Shown: positions 53,825-62,279 of the stretch, in pieces | How the letters are laid out: every line of letters begins with the position of its first letter | Position numbering within the stretch: the stretch's first letter is position 1 | Assembly: GCF_019059575.1 (NCBI RefSeq) | Contig: NW_024881506.1 | Span: 1,674,001-1,738,000, forward strand | DNA from: Amphibalanus amphitrite | Taxonomy: Eukaryota; Arthropoda; Thecostraca; Balanomorpha; Balanidae | Reading direction: 5' to 3' | Length of the DNA: 64,000 bases | Program-made: the position numbers and the translations under genes | The notes under the pieces: generated by a model | Told to the model about the DNA's origin: nothing | Database searches by the model: none | Seen by the model: the letters and a program-made list of their open reading frames with translations, nothing else

Positions 53825-55628
53825 TCGGTAAAGCTGGCGTCACCGTCGCCTTCCCGCCAAGGTAGGCCATAATGACCAAGGTCACGTATGTCAAACTAGT
53901 GGCAGCTTCAGATCGCAGTTACCGTGCGATCGTACTAACTTACTGCAAATTTGTGCTAACCTGCTGCAGTGGAAAACAAGTAAGTATTATGTCCGTGAAG
54001 TTAGCGTCAGCAACAACAACGAATACAGCGTCGGATTCAGAATCGCTCAAAAAACTCATATTCGGTAAATTGGGGGACGGGGAGCAAGAATATGACCTTT
54101 ATTTGGCCCTAGCTTTTACCCCTTACCCCTTAATCGGCCCTAAAAGGAAGGGGCGCGTCAAAAGTGCCTCAAGGGTTCGTCTGATCGCCAAAATAAGGGT
54201 CGCAATCGATTCCCCGGGTTAATATCTAGCCGCAGCCTTGGGTTCCAGATGTGTGCAACTTACCCCTTACCCCTTAATCGGCCCTTAAAGGAAGGGGCGC
54301 GTCAAAAGTGCCTTAAGGGTTCGTCTGATCGCCAAAATAAGGGTCGCAATCGATTCTTCGGGTCAATATCTAGCCGCAGCCTCGGGTTCCAGATGTGTGC
54401 AACTTACCCCTTACCCCTTAATCGGCCATTAAAGGAAGGGGCGCGTCAAAAGTGCCTCAAGGGTTCGTCTGATCGCAAAAATAAGGGTCGCAATCGATTC
54501 CTCGGGTCAATATCTAGCCGCAGCCTCGGGTTCCAGATGTGTGCAACTTACCCCTTACCCCTTAATCGGCCCTTAAAGGAAGGGGCGCGTCAAAAGGGCC
54601 TCAAGGGTTCGTCTGATCGCATAAATAAGGGTCGCAATCGATTCCTTGGGTTAATATCTAGCCGCAGCCTCGGGTTCCAGATGTGAGCAACTTACCCCTT
54701 ACCCCTTAATGGGCCCTTAAAGGAAGGGGCGCGTCAAAAGTGCCTCAAGGGTTCGTCTGATCGCCAAAATAAGGGTCGCAATCGATTCTTCGGGTCAATA
54801 CCTAGCCGCAGTCTCGGGTTCCAGATGTGTGCAACTTACCCCTTACCCCTTAATCGGCCCTTAAAGGAAGGGGCGCGTCAAAAGTGCCTCAAGGGTTCCT
54901 CTGATCGCAAAAATAAGGGTCGCAATCGATTCCTCGGGTCAATATCTAGCCGCAGCCATGGGTTCCAGATGTGTGCAACTTACCCCTAACCCCTTGAGGC
55001 ACTTTTGACGCGCCCCTTCCTTTAAGGGCCGATTAAGGGGTAAGGGGTAAGTTGCACACATCTGGAACCCGAGGCTGCGGCTAGATATTGACCCGAAGAA
55101 TCGATTGCGACCCTTATTTTGGCGATCAGACGAACCCTTGAGGCACTTTTGACGCGCCCCTTCCTTTAAGGGCCGATTAAGGGGTAAGGGGTAAGTTGCA
55201 CACATCTGGAACCCAAGGCTGCGGCTAGATATTAACCCGGGGAATCGATTGCGACCCTTATTTTGGCGATCAGACGAACCCTTGAGGCACTTTTGACGCG
55301 CCCCTTCCTTTAAGGGCCGATTAAGGGGTAAGGGATAAAAGCTAGGGCCAAATAAAGGTCATATTCTTGCTCCCCGTCCCCCAATTGACCGAATATGAGT
55401 TTTTTGAGCGATTCTGAATCCGACGCTGTATTCGTTGTTGTTGCTGACGCTAACTTCACGGACATATACTTACTTGTTTTCCACTGCAGCAGGTTAGCAC
55501 AAATTTGCAGTAAGTTAGTACGATCGCACGGTAACTGCGATCTGAAGCTGTCACTAGTTTGACATACGTGACCTTGGTCATTACGGCCTACCTTGGCGGG
55601 AAGGCGACGGTGACGCCAGCTTTACCGA
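53825..55628. mobile_element. Foldback element with 144-bp internal repeats
   Basis: The first ~300 bp (from TCGGTAAAGCTGGCGTCACC) is repeated in inverse at the right end. Inside each arm is a tandem array of a 144-bp unit marked by CTTACCCCTTAATCGGCCC: six units on the left (starting about 54131, 54275, 54419, 54563, 54707, 54851) and three on the right. The arrays meet head-to-head near 54985. I found no clear target duplication. Open frames such as 53872-54222 lie in the arm and repeat, with no known domain. Confidence 0.8.
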
Positions 55629-55860
55629 CCTAGGTGAGTTTATTTATATTATAGCATAGCCTATAGGTAGTTTATAGGCTATAGGTAGTTTGGGCGTATT
55701 TGACTCTATAGACGCCCAAATTCTTATGCTGTTGATTGATTATTGGGACCAAATTGGGACTGGGAGAAGGGGAGGCAGCCGCAGGTGTCAATTCTGACTT
55801 CTGACATGTAAAATGTAGGTACCTAGGTAGTGTAGCAGGCACTTGGCTTGGTAAGACTAA

Positions 55861-56008
55861 CCCCGCGTTCGATGTCTCCCGGACGACGAAGATTCTACGT
55901 CGTTCGGCCAATCACGTTCCATAACCGCAGCCGAGCCCCCGCTGACCTTGAACGTGATTGGCCGGACGACGTAGAATCTTCGTCGTCCGAGAGACATCGA
56001 ACGCGGGG
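55861..56008. mobile_element. 148-bp hairpin MITE flanked by TAA
   Basis: Arms of about 58 bp start CCCCGCGTTCGATGTCTC and end with the inverse. TAA lies on both sides (55858-55860 and 56009-56011). A 3-bp TWA duplication fits the PIF/Harbinger group (inference). The loop is about 30 bp. Confidence 0.7.
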
Positions 56009-56221
56009 TAAGTACCTACCAACTGCCAAATGCTTTTGGCTCATTAGGCGCCTGTGCCTGAGCCTCTGAGGCTCTTGTAAGTCTGAAATATGGAGTTAAG
56101 TGATGGCTAAAGCTGAGGGAGTGATCTAGCATTGATTATTAGGGTGTTGATGGTGACTTGTAAGCGACTCAAATTTTTTTTGAGTCGATTCTTTGTTTGA
56201 GTCGGAAATTTTGAATCGATT

Positions 56222-56852
56222 TGTGGTAACCACGTGTGTCGCCGGCCGGCACGGGAGTTCCCGGCGCAGACCGATTCGCGCGCCGACTTGTGACGTCGCT
56301 ACCCCGCCCCGGCGCTGGGGGGCGGCCCAGGACGTGTCTGTTCGTGAACTTTGTCCCATCACGATGCGACCGCGTGTCTGCGGCCTGCGCTGCCGCAGTG
56401 CGTCGGCCAGTGACCAATCCGCGCTCCGATCGGCAGCCACGTGGTGTCCGAGTGCTTCTGCGCATGTCTGGGCCCGGCCCGCTGCGTCGGGCCGCGCGCT
56501 CCCAGGGACTTCTGGCCGAGCTCTTGGCCCGAGCAGACGCGTCACGTCTGGCTCCGCGATTTGGCCCGTTCTGTCCGGGATTTATAACTTAGATTAGGCA
56601 GGGCATATTTGGCAAACTTGGATTCCATTCTCGTCTCTTCGTCGCTCCATTGTCTGATTCGCTGTTTTGGTTTTTGACTTCGTTTTGGTAATTTAAATAT
56701 AACAACCCGCTCTTTTAATTAATTCTTTTACTTGGGGCCGTTTGGATCGAACTGATTGAATTTTTGGAACACGCACCAGGTTGATATTCTCCATTTCTGA
56801 TTAACGTAAAATCCAGTCACTGATATGTGGTGAACAGCCCCACAGCACCACA
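56222..56852 (+). repeat. 5' LTR of the Gypsy element
   Basis: Starts TGTGGTAACC and ends CAGCACCACA, with a perfect TGTGGT/ACCACA end pair. The first two-thirds are GC-rich and the last third AT-rich, with TTTAAATATAAC at about 56689 as a possible TATA region. The long frames across it on both strands recur in the 3' LTR and are not genes. Confidence 0.95.
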
Positions 56853-56855
56853 TAT

Positions 56856-56873
56856 TGGTGAGCCCGACGTGAT
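56856..56873 (+). promoter_or_regulatory. Primer-binding site, probably tRNA-Trp
   Basis: TGGTGAGCCCGACGTGAT begins 3 nt after the 5' LTR. It differs at one place from the Trp-type primer site I recall for CsRn1-like elements, so the tRNA identity is from memory. Confidence 0.6.
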
Positions 56874-57161
56874 TCTTGTTCGATTTTTCCATACTTCCGG
56901 GTTGTCGCCTCCGCTCATTCCCGAATCAATTATTTTATATTATTTCCCCCACATGGATTGCTATTCCGTCGCTCCACAGTGGCTTCTGCGCCACTTTTCC
57001 ATGATGGTTTCTGTGCCATCTCTCCGCCGTGTGATTAGTTAGGCATTTATCTTCTCGGTGATTTTATTTCGGCGTTCCATTGGCTCTTTCGGATTTTGCA
57101 CCCGGTGTTTTAATCTTTAATTGTTCAGTGCATTGCAAACACCGGCTACACTTTAACGATC

Positions 57162-58037
57162 ATGACGAACGAGGGTACGATGGAACCCGCTCATGCTGAG
57201 CCGGTCCATCATGTCTCGATCAAGCCGCCGGTTTTTATGGACACCGCGGTTGACGGCTGGTTTGCTATTATGGACGCCCAATTTAACATTGCCAAAATCA
57301 CCAACTCGCAGACCAAATTCTACCACGTTCTCTCTGCCCTGCCTCCGGAAACCATCTCGCACATTCCGCGTGCTGTCTTGAGCAACAAAAATTTCTCTGA
57401 GCTACAGACAGCCGTCACTGACATGTACGAAAAGACAAAGCCAGAGATGTTTGAGAAACTGATCAGCAAAACGCGTCTGACGGGCCGACCCTCACTCTTT
57501 CTAAGCGAACTCAGAGAGGTGGCCGACAAGGTTGGTGTCGGAGACGATCTCGTTCGGCACAAATTTATCCAGTCGCTACCTACAGGCATTGCTACGGCCC
57601 TGGCTTCTCAGCGCGAGCTCTCACTGTCGCAGTTGGGCAAACTCGCGGACGAACTGATGCCTCTTGTGCAAAACTCAGCTGCTAACATGGTTCACTGTCA
57701 GGATCAGGACCCACAGTCCGACTCACAGGCGTTCTTTGTGGCTCAGCAGCACCCAAGGTACCACAAGGCCACTCAGCCGCAGAGCCGAGCCGCCACACAC
57801 TCCCCTGCTCGTGATGCTCGTGATTCAAGAGCGTCTCTCGGTCTCACGCCGTTCCATCCTGACCAGAAGCCGAAAGTATGCCGTGCTCACCTGTTTTTCG
57901 GCAGCCGAGCACGCACTTGCAAGCCATGGTGTCACTGGCCCGACAAAGCTGCTGATCTGACCATGCAGCCGTCCTCACGAGCTGCATCTCCCTCCCGTGC
58001 AGTCTCAGAGTCGGGAAACGAGAGGAGCAGGCCGTAA
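57162..58037 (+). CDS. gag: Gypsy Gag polyprotein
   Basis: 291 codons, starting 309 nt after the 5' LTR. Gag packages the element's RNA into virus-like particles in the cytoplasm. The N-terminal part (KPPVFMDTAVDGWFAIMDAQ, then YHVLSALPPE) has the capsid-like fold signature of arthropod Gypsy Gags. Near the end is CRAHLFFGSRARTCKPWC (residues 240-257), spacing C-x2-H-x9-C-x3-C: the CHCC knuckle known from CsRn1 elements rather than the usual CCHC. The last codons overlap the protease frame and hold a -1 frameshift signal. A second ATG lies six codons in (57180); I keep the upstream one. Confidence 0.9.
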   Translation: MTNEGTMEPAHAEPVHHVSIKPPVFMDTAVDGWFAIMDAQFNIAKITNSQTKFYHVLSALPPETISHIPRAVLSNKNFSELQTAVTDMYEKTKPEMFEKLISKTRLTGRPSLFLSELREVADKVGVGDDLVRHKFIQSLPTGIATALASQRELSLSQLGKLADELMPLVQNSAANMVHCQDQDPQSDSQAFFVAQQHPRYHKATQPQSRAATHSPARDARDSRASLGLTPFHPDQKPKVCRAHLFFGSRARTCKPWCHWPDKAADLTMQPSSRAASPSRAVSESGNERSRP

Positions 58038-58387
58038 ACGCAGCCCTCGGCCTGCCGCTCCTTAGGGTAACAGCCAAGGTGAATGATCAGCCCCTGAAAT
58101 TCATCGTGGATACTGGCGCTGGTGTATCCCTGGTTCCACCCTCCTATGTGAATGGAACTCTAATTCACCCGTCCGCTGTTTCGATCACGACTGCCAGCGG
58201 GCAGCCACTGCGCGTGCATGGCGAGGCCACTCTCGATATTGCCCTCCCCACACTCCGACGCAGTTACACATGGACATTTGTAGTGGCTGAAGTGACAGAG
58301 CCACTACTCGGTAACGATTTTCTCGCTCACAACTCGTTGGTTGTCGATTGTGGTTCCCAAGTTCTCCGCGACTCCACCCAGCCCTAA
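57956..58387 (+). CDS. Gypsy aspartic protease (in -1 frame after gag)
   Basis: The frame is open from 57956 and overlaps the gag end. It has no good start of its own, so it is probably made by -1 frameshifting at 58013-58019. FIVDTGAGVS holds the catalytic D-T-G (aspartate codon at 58109), and EPLLGNDFLAHNSLVVD is the second conserved retropepsin block. The protease matures Gag and Pol inside particles. It ends at a stop at 58385 while the reverse transcriptase lies in another frame, so a second shift or a mutation separates the two. Confidence 0.85.
   Translation, partial: SDHAAVLTSCISLPCSLRVGKREEQAVNAALGLPLLRVTAKVNDQPLKFIVDTGAGVSLVPPSYVNGTLIHPSAVSITTASGQPLRVHGEATLDIALPTLRRSYTWTFVVAEVTEPLLGNDFLAHNSLVVDCGSQVLRDSTQP
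58013..58055 (+). promoter_or_regulatory. Programmed -1 ribosomal frameshift signal
   Basis: G_GGA_AAC (58013-58019) is a classic slippery heptamer, in the right phase for gag. After 7 nt comes the stem GCAGGCCG (58027-58034) with CGGCCTGC (58048-58055). The loop bases CCCT (58044-58047) can pair with AGGG (58064-58067), which would make an H-type pseudoknot with S1 and S2 stacked. It lies 15 nt before the gag stop codon. Confidence 0.8.
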
Positions 58388-61238
58388 CCAGCCGGAGTAC
58401 ACAGACTCGCCAATCAAAACCACTCACTTCATCGACACCGGCAGCGCTCCACCCACGTTCGCCAGCCCACGCAAGCTGCCGCCCGACAAACTAACCGCAG
58501 CAAAGCAAGCACTCGATGTGCTGCTCAAAACAGGAGTGATTCGTCCGTCTAGGTCCCCGTGGGCCTCACCCATCCACATGGTTCCGAAGAGTACCCCTGG
58601 TGAGTGGCGGGTCACCGGTGATTACCGCGCGCTCAACGCCGTAACCAAACCGGACCGCTACCCACTGCCGCACATTCAGAGCCTCTCAACCAAGCTCCAC
58701 AACGCTCAGTGGTTCAGCAAAATCGATCTGCTCCGTGCATATCACCAGGTGCCTATGAACCCCGCTGACTCAGAGAAGACGGCCGTCACCACGCCCTTCG
58801 GCTTGTACGAATACGCCTTCATTCCAATGGGGCTTCGCAACGCAGGTGCCACATTCCAGAGGGTCATGGACGGCATCTTCCGAGACGTGCCGTGCGTATT
58901 CGTCTATCTCGACGATATTCTGGTATTTTCCGAGAACCAGGAGCAGCATGAGAAAGATTTGCGCCTCGTGTTCAGCAAGCTGGCTGAGCACAAGCTTCGC
59001 ATCTCACTGGAGAAATGCGAGTTCATGAAGAAGTCACTCATTTTCCTCGGTCATGACGTCACCAGCACAGGTGTCACACCTCCCAAGGCCAGAGTGAAGG
59101 AGATTCTGGACCTCCCTCTACCGCATGACTCAGAGTCACTGCGTCGCTATCTGGGACTCATCGGCTTCTACCGGCGTATGATTCCGCGATTCGCCGATGT
59201 CACGTTCCACCTGACCGAACTGATTCGACTCAATCCAAAAAGCAAAGAACTGACGTGGACAGAGGAACAGACTCAGGCGTTCAGTGACAGTAAAGCAGCG
59301 CTGGCTGGCGCCTGCACTCTGCCACACCCAGTGCCACACTGCAAGCAGTACGAGCTCGTTACTGACGCATCACAAGTCGCGGTGGGTGCCGCGCTCCATC
59401 AGATTGTGGACGGAGTACCCATTCCCATTGGCTTCTTTTCACGGAAGCTCAGTCAGGCCCAACAGAAGTACGCCGCGTATGACAGAGAGCTACTCGCGGC
59501 TTATCTGGCCACACTCCATTTTCGTGACATGATCGAAGGCCGCCACGTTACCCTGCGAACGGACCACAAGCCACTCGTGCGCGCTTTTCACAGCCCGCAC
59601 ACGGCTAAGTCTGACCGCCAACAGCGCCACTGGTGTGTCGTCACGGAATACATCACGAAGGTCTCGTACATTCGTGGCAGTGACAACGTGGTGGCGGACT
59701 GCCTCAGTCGCCCGGTAAATGCAGTGTCCCTCGATGCATGTGACCTCCATTTTATCGCGGCGGCTCAGAAGCAGGAAAAGGAGAGAGACGTCGACAGTGC
59801 CAATTCAGAGCACCAGGATTCCGAGTCAGGTTCAGAATCGCGCTCAAAGCCGCAGGACACCTCCCGATTGGAGCCAGTAACACTGTCTGGCGACATCACA
59901 GTCCTGTGTGAAAACTCTGGACCACATCCACGCCCGTACGTACCAGAGGCATGCAGGCGCGCCGTGTTTGATCGTTTCCACGGCCTGTCACACCCGGGTA
60001 GGAAAGGCACCACCCGTCTCATCAGCTCTCGCTATTTCTGGCATGATATGCGCCGTGACATTGCGCGATGGGTGAAGGAGTGTGAAGCATGCCAGGAAGC
60101 CAAGGTGCACAGGCACACTCGTTCTCCGCCCGGTCGATTTGATGTGCCCTCGCAGCGGTTCGAAACTGTACATATAGACATAGTCGGGCCGCTGCCCCCG
60201 TCAGTACCTCACGGGCACCCCTTCACCGCACCATTTCGTTATTTGTTGACATGCATCGATCGCGCCACGCGTTGGGTCGAGGCCGTGCCGTTGGTCTCGA
60301 TCACCGCGGAAAGTGTAGCCTCCGCTTTCCTCGACACTTGGGTGTCCCGGTTCGGAGTGCCACTGCATGTAGTCACAGACCGCGGTTCCCAATTCGAATC
60401 AGAACTGTTTTCACACTTGTCTTCAATGATAGGTTTCCATCGCCTCCGAACCACTGCTTATCATCCGACATGTAATGGGATGGTGGAAAGAGTCCACCGA
60501 ACGCTCAAAGCTGCCATCCGGGCGCGCAGGCAAGAGTGGCTGCGCGCGCTACCAGTAGTTTTGCTAGGTATAAGAGCTATGCCAGCAGAGTCGGGTTTTT
60601 CGGCATTCACTGCCGTCACAGGCGCGCAGGTGCTGTTTCCCCGCTGCGCCGTCGAGAAGGTCCCCGTCGGGACAAAGTACGTCCAAGAACTGGCAAAGCG
60701 TATGTCAGAAATCGATTTCGTCACTCTCTCACAGGGCTCGAACCACGCCCGCACACCACCGACGCACGTGCCACCCGATCTCATGACATGCACACACGTG
60801 TGGGTACGCGTTGACCGCGTGCGGCACTCTCTGGAGTCACCGTACCGCGGCCCCATGCGAGTCATCAGACGCAGCCCTAAAGTGTTCACGTTGGAGCTGC
60901 CGACTGGCGCCCACGACACTGTAAGCGTCGACAGACTCAAACCGGCACACATGCCGCCACCTGCGGACACGCTTGGTCCGAGCAGTACCGAGCCTTCGGC
61001 TCCGGAGCAGCAGCCGTCACCGTCGACCTCGCTCGGGCCCCTCACCACTGGGGCCCCCGACGAGCCGACACCGACGCCGACGACTACAAGACCGTCCAGC
61101 AAGAGGACTTCAAGACCTGGAGAGACGTCTTCCGCATCGCCGGACGAGGACGACAAGCCGTCCGCGGCTGCGCCGGTGCACACCCGCAGCGGCCGCCGCG
61201 TGCACTTCCGGCCGCAACCGGACTTCAGATACTTTTGA
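58341..61238 (+). CDS. pol: Gypsy Pol: reverse transcriptase, RNase H and integrase
   Basis: The frame is open from about 58296. Counting from 58341: reverse transcriptase with FSKIDLLRAYHQVP and the catalytic YLDD at residues 189-192; RNase H with TDAS (D342), YDRELLAAY and TDHKPLV; the integrase zinc finger HPGRKGTTRLI and CEAC; and the catalytic core D613, D680, E716 (exact D-D-35-E), seen in HIDIVGP, TDRGSQF and MVERVHRTLK. The C-terminal YRGPMRVI..VSVDRLKPAHM is the GPY/F-type tail. Pol copies the RNA into DNA and inserts it. No internal stop in 965 codons. The frame differs from that of the protease. Confidence 0.93.
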   Translation: MSIVVPKFSATPPSPNQPEYTDSPIKTTHFIDTGSAPPTFASPRKLPPDKLTAAKQALDVLLKTGVIRPSRSPWASPIHMVPKSTPGEWRVTGDYRALNAVTKPDRYPLPHIQSLSTKLHNAQWFSKIDLLRAYHQVPMNPADSEKTAVTTPFGLYEYAFIPMGLRNAGATFQRVMDGIFRDVPCVFVYLDDILVFSENQEQHEKDLRLVFSKLAEHKLRISLEKCEFMKKSLIFLGHDVTSTGVTPPKARVKEILDLPLPHDSESLRRYLGLIGFYRRMIPRFADVTFHLTELIRLNPKSKELTWTEEQTQAFSDSKAALAGACTLPHPVPHCKQYELVTDASQVAVGAALHQIVDGVPIPIGFFSRKLSQAQQKYAAYDRELLAAYLATLHFRDMIEGRHVTLRTDHKPLVRAFHSPHTAKSDRQQRHWCVVTEYITKVSYIRGSDNVVADCLSRPVNAVSLDACDLHFIAAAQKQEKERDVDSANSEHQDSESGSESRSKPQDTSRLEPVTLSGDITVLCENSGPHPRPYVPEACRRAVFDRFHGLSHPGRKGTTRLISSRYFWHDMRRDIARWVKECEACQEAKVHRHTRSPPGRFDVPSQRFETVHIDIVGPLPPSVPHGHPFTAPFRYLLTCIDRATRWVEAVPLVSITAESVASAFLDTWVSRFGVPLHVVTDRGSQFESELFSHLSSMIGFHRLRTTAYHPTCNGMVERVHRTLKAAIRARRQEWLRALPVVLLGIRAMPAESGFSAFTAVTGAQVLFPRCAVEKVPVGTKYVQELAKRMSEIDFVTLSQGSNHARTPPTHVPPDLMTCTHVWVRVDRVRHSLESPYRGPMRVIRRSPKVFTLELPTGAHDTVSVDRLKPAHMPPPADTLGPSSTEPSAPEQQPSPSTSLGPLTTGAPDEPTPTPTTTRPSSKRTSRPGETSSASPDEDDKPSAAAPVHTRSGRRVHFRPQPDFRYF

Positions 61239-61487
61239 GTGCGCCCGCGTACGTGCGTTCGAGGACGATCCTGATCGCGTGGCGCCGACAGTGAAGTGAT
61301 AACTGCGTCGCGCGGTGTAGTGATTCTTGCGTCGCGGAGGACCGTGCAGTGACAATTGCGTTGCGCCGTACCGTGTAGTGATAATTGCGTCGCGCAGTGA
61401 AGTGTCGATCACGTCGCGCACCGAGTGATGTGAAAAGTGATCGTTTTGGCTTATCGTGTATGCGCTCCGCGCTGAGGCGGTGAGTAC
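61239..61487 (+). repeat. Degenerate tandem repeat between pol and the 3' LTR
   Basis: About six copies of a ~30-35 bp unit on the theme GTAGTGATAATTGCGTCGCG. No envelope frame here. Confidence 0.75.
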
Positions 61488-62118
61488 TGTGGTAACCACG
61501 TGTGTCGCCGGCCGGCACGGGAGTTCCCGGCGCAGACCGATTCGCGCGCCGACTTGTGACGTCGCTACCCCGCCCCGGCGCTGGGGGGCGGCCCAGGACG
61601 TGTCTGTTCGTGAACTTTGTCCCATCACGATGCGACCGCGTGTCTGCGGCCTGCGCTGCCGCAGTGCGTCGGCCAGTGACCAATCCGCGCTCCGATCGGC
61701 AGCCACGTGGTGTCCGAGTGCTTCTGCGCATGTCTGGGCCCGGCCCGCTGCGTCGGGCCGCGCGCTCCCAGGGACTTCTGGCCGAGCTCTTGGCCCGAGC
61801 AGACGCGTCACGTCTGGCTCCGCGATTTGGCCCGTTCTGTCCGGGATTTATAACTTAGATTAGGCAGGGCATATTTGGCAAACTTGGATTCCATTCTCGT
61901 CTCTTCGTCGCTCCATTGTCTGATTCGCTGTTTTGGTTTTTGACTTCGTTTTGGTAATTTAAATATAACAACCCGCTCTTTTAATTAATTCTTTTACTTG
62001 GGGCCGTTTGGATCGAACTGATTGAATTTTTGGAACACGCACCAGGTTGATATTCTCCATTTCTGATTAACGTAAAATCCAGTCACTGATATGTGGTGAA
62101 CAGCCCCACAGCACCACA
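61488..62118 (+). repeat. 3' LTR of the Gypsy element
   Basis: Same 631-bp length as the 5' LTR and no difference seen on reading both. The sequence just upstream (about 61455-61487) has no long purine run, so the polypurine tract is weak or short. Confidence 0.95.
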
Positions 62119-62279
62119 GATTCATCAAATGACTCATGATGCTAAATTTAATCGATTCGAATCAACTCATGACTCATCAAGTTCCTCGATGAAGTGATTC
62201 GAATCAACTCACGACTCATCGAAAAATGGTTTGATTCTGAGTCGATTCACGAATCAACTCAGAGTCGTTTACAAGTCTG

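Larger units (their letters stand above)
56222..62118 (+). mobile_element. Ty3/Gypsy LTR retrotransposon, CsRn1-like, full length
   Basis: 5,897 bp with two 631-bp LTRs, order gag, protease, reverse transcriptase, RNase H, integrase, and no envelope gene. The target duplication is GATT (56218-56221 and 62119-62122). A related empty site is seen at about 53020-53045, where the same host repeat runs through uninterrupted. The LTRs look identical base for base by eye, so the insertion is recent. The CHCC Gag knuckle, Trp-type primer site and 4-bp duplication fit the CsRn1 clade. It inserted into the hAT-like element. Confidence 0.92.
52963..62279. mobile_element. hAT-like outer element hosting nested insertions
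   Basis: The left end CAGACTTGTAAACGACTC (52963) and the right end, its exact inverse (to 62279), give an 18-bp terminal repeat. The flanks are the same 8 bp, CTGATAAG, at 52955-52962 and 62280-62287. Subterminal copies of GATTCGAATCAACTCATGAC lie at both ends, a usual hAT feature. A second copy of the left end at about 56158-56221, interrupted by the Gypsy insertion, suggests either an internal duplication or a second, related MITE. No hAT transposase frame is visible. Confidence 0.7.

Noticed and set aside
53872..54686. Frames in the foldback arm and its 144-bp repeats
   Set aside because: Open because the unit is divisible by three; no known domain; kept only as part of the foldback.
56126..56597. 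Frames of 98-139 codons on both strands in the LTR
   Set aside because: The same frames recur in the other LTR (61110-61863) and reflect GC-rich regulatory DNA, not a gene.
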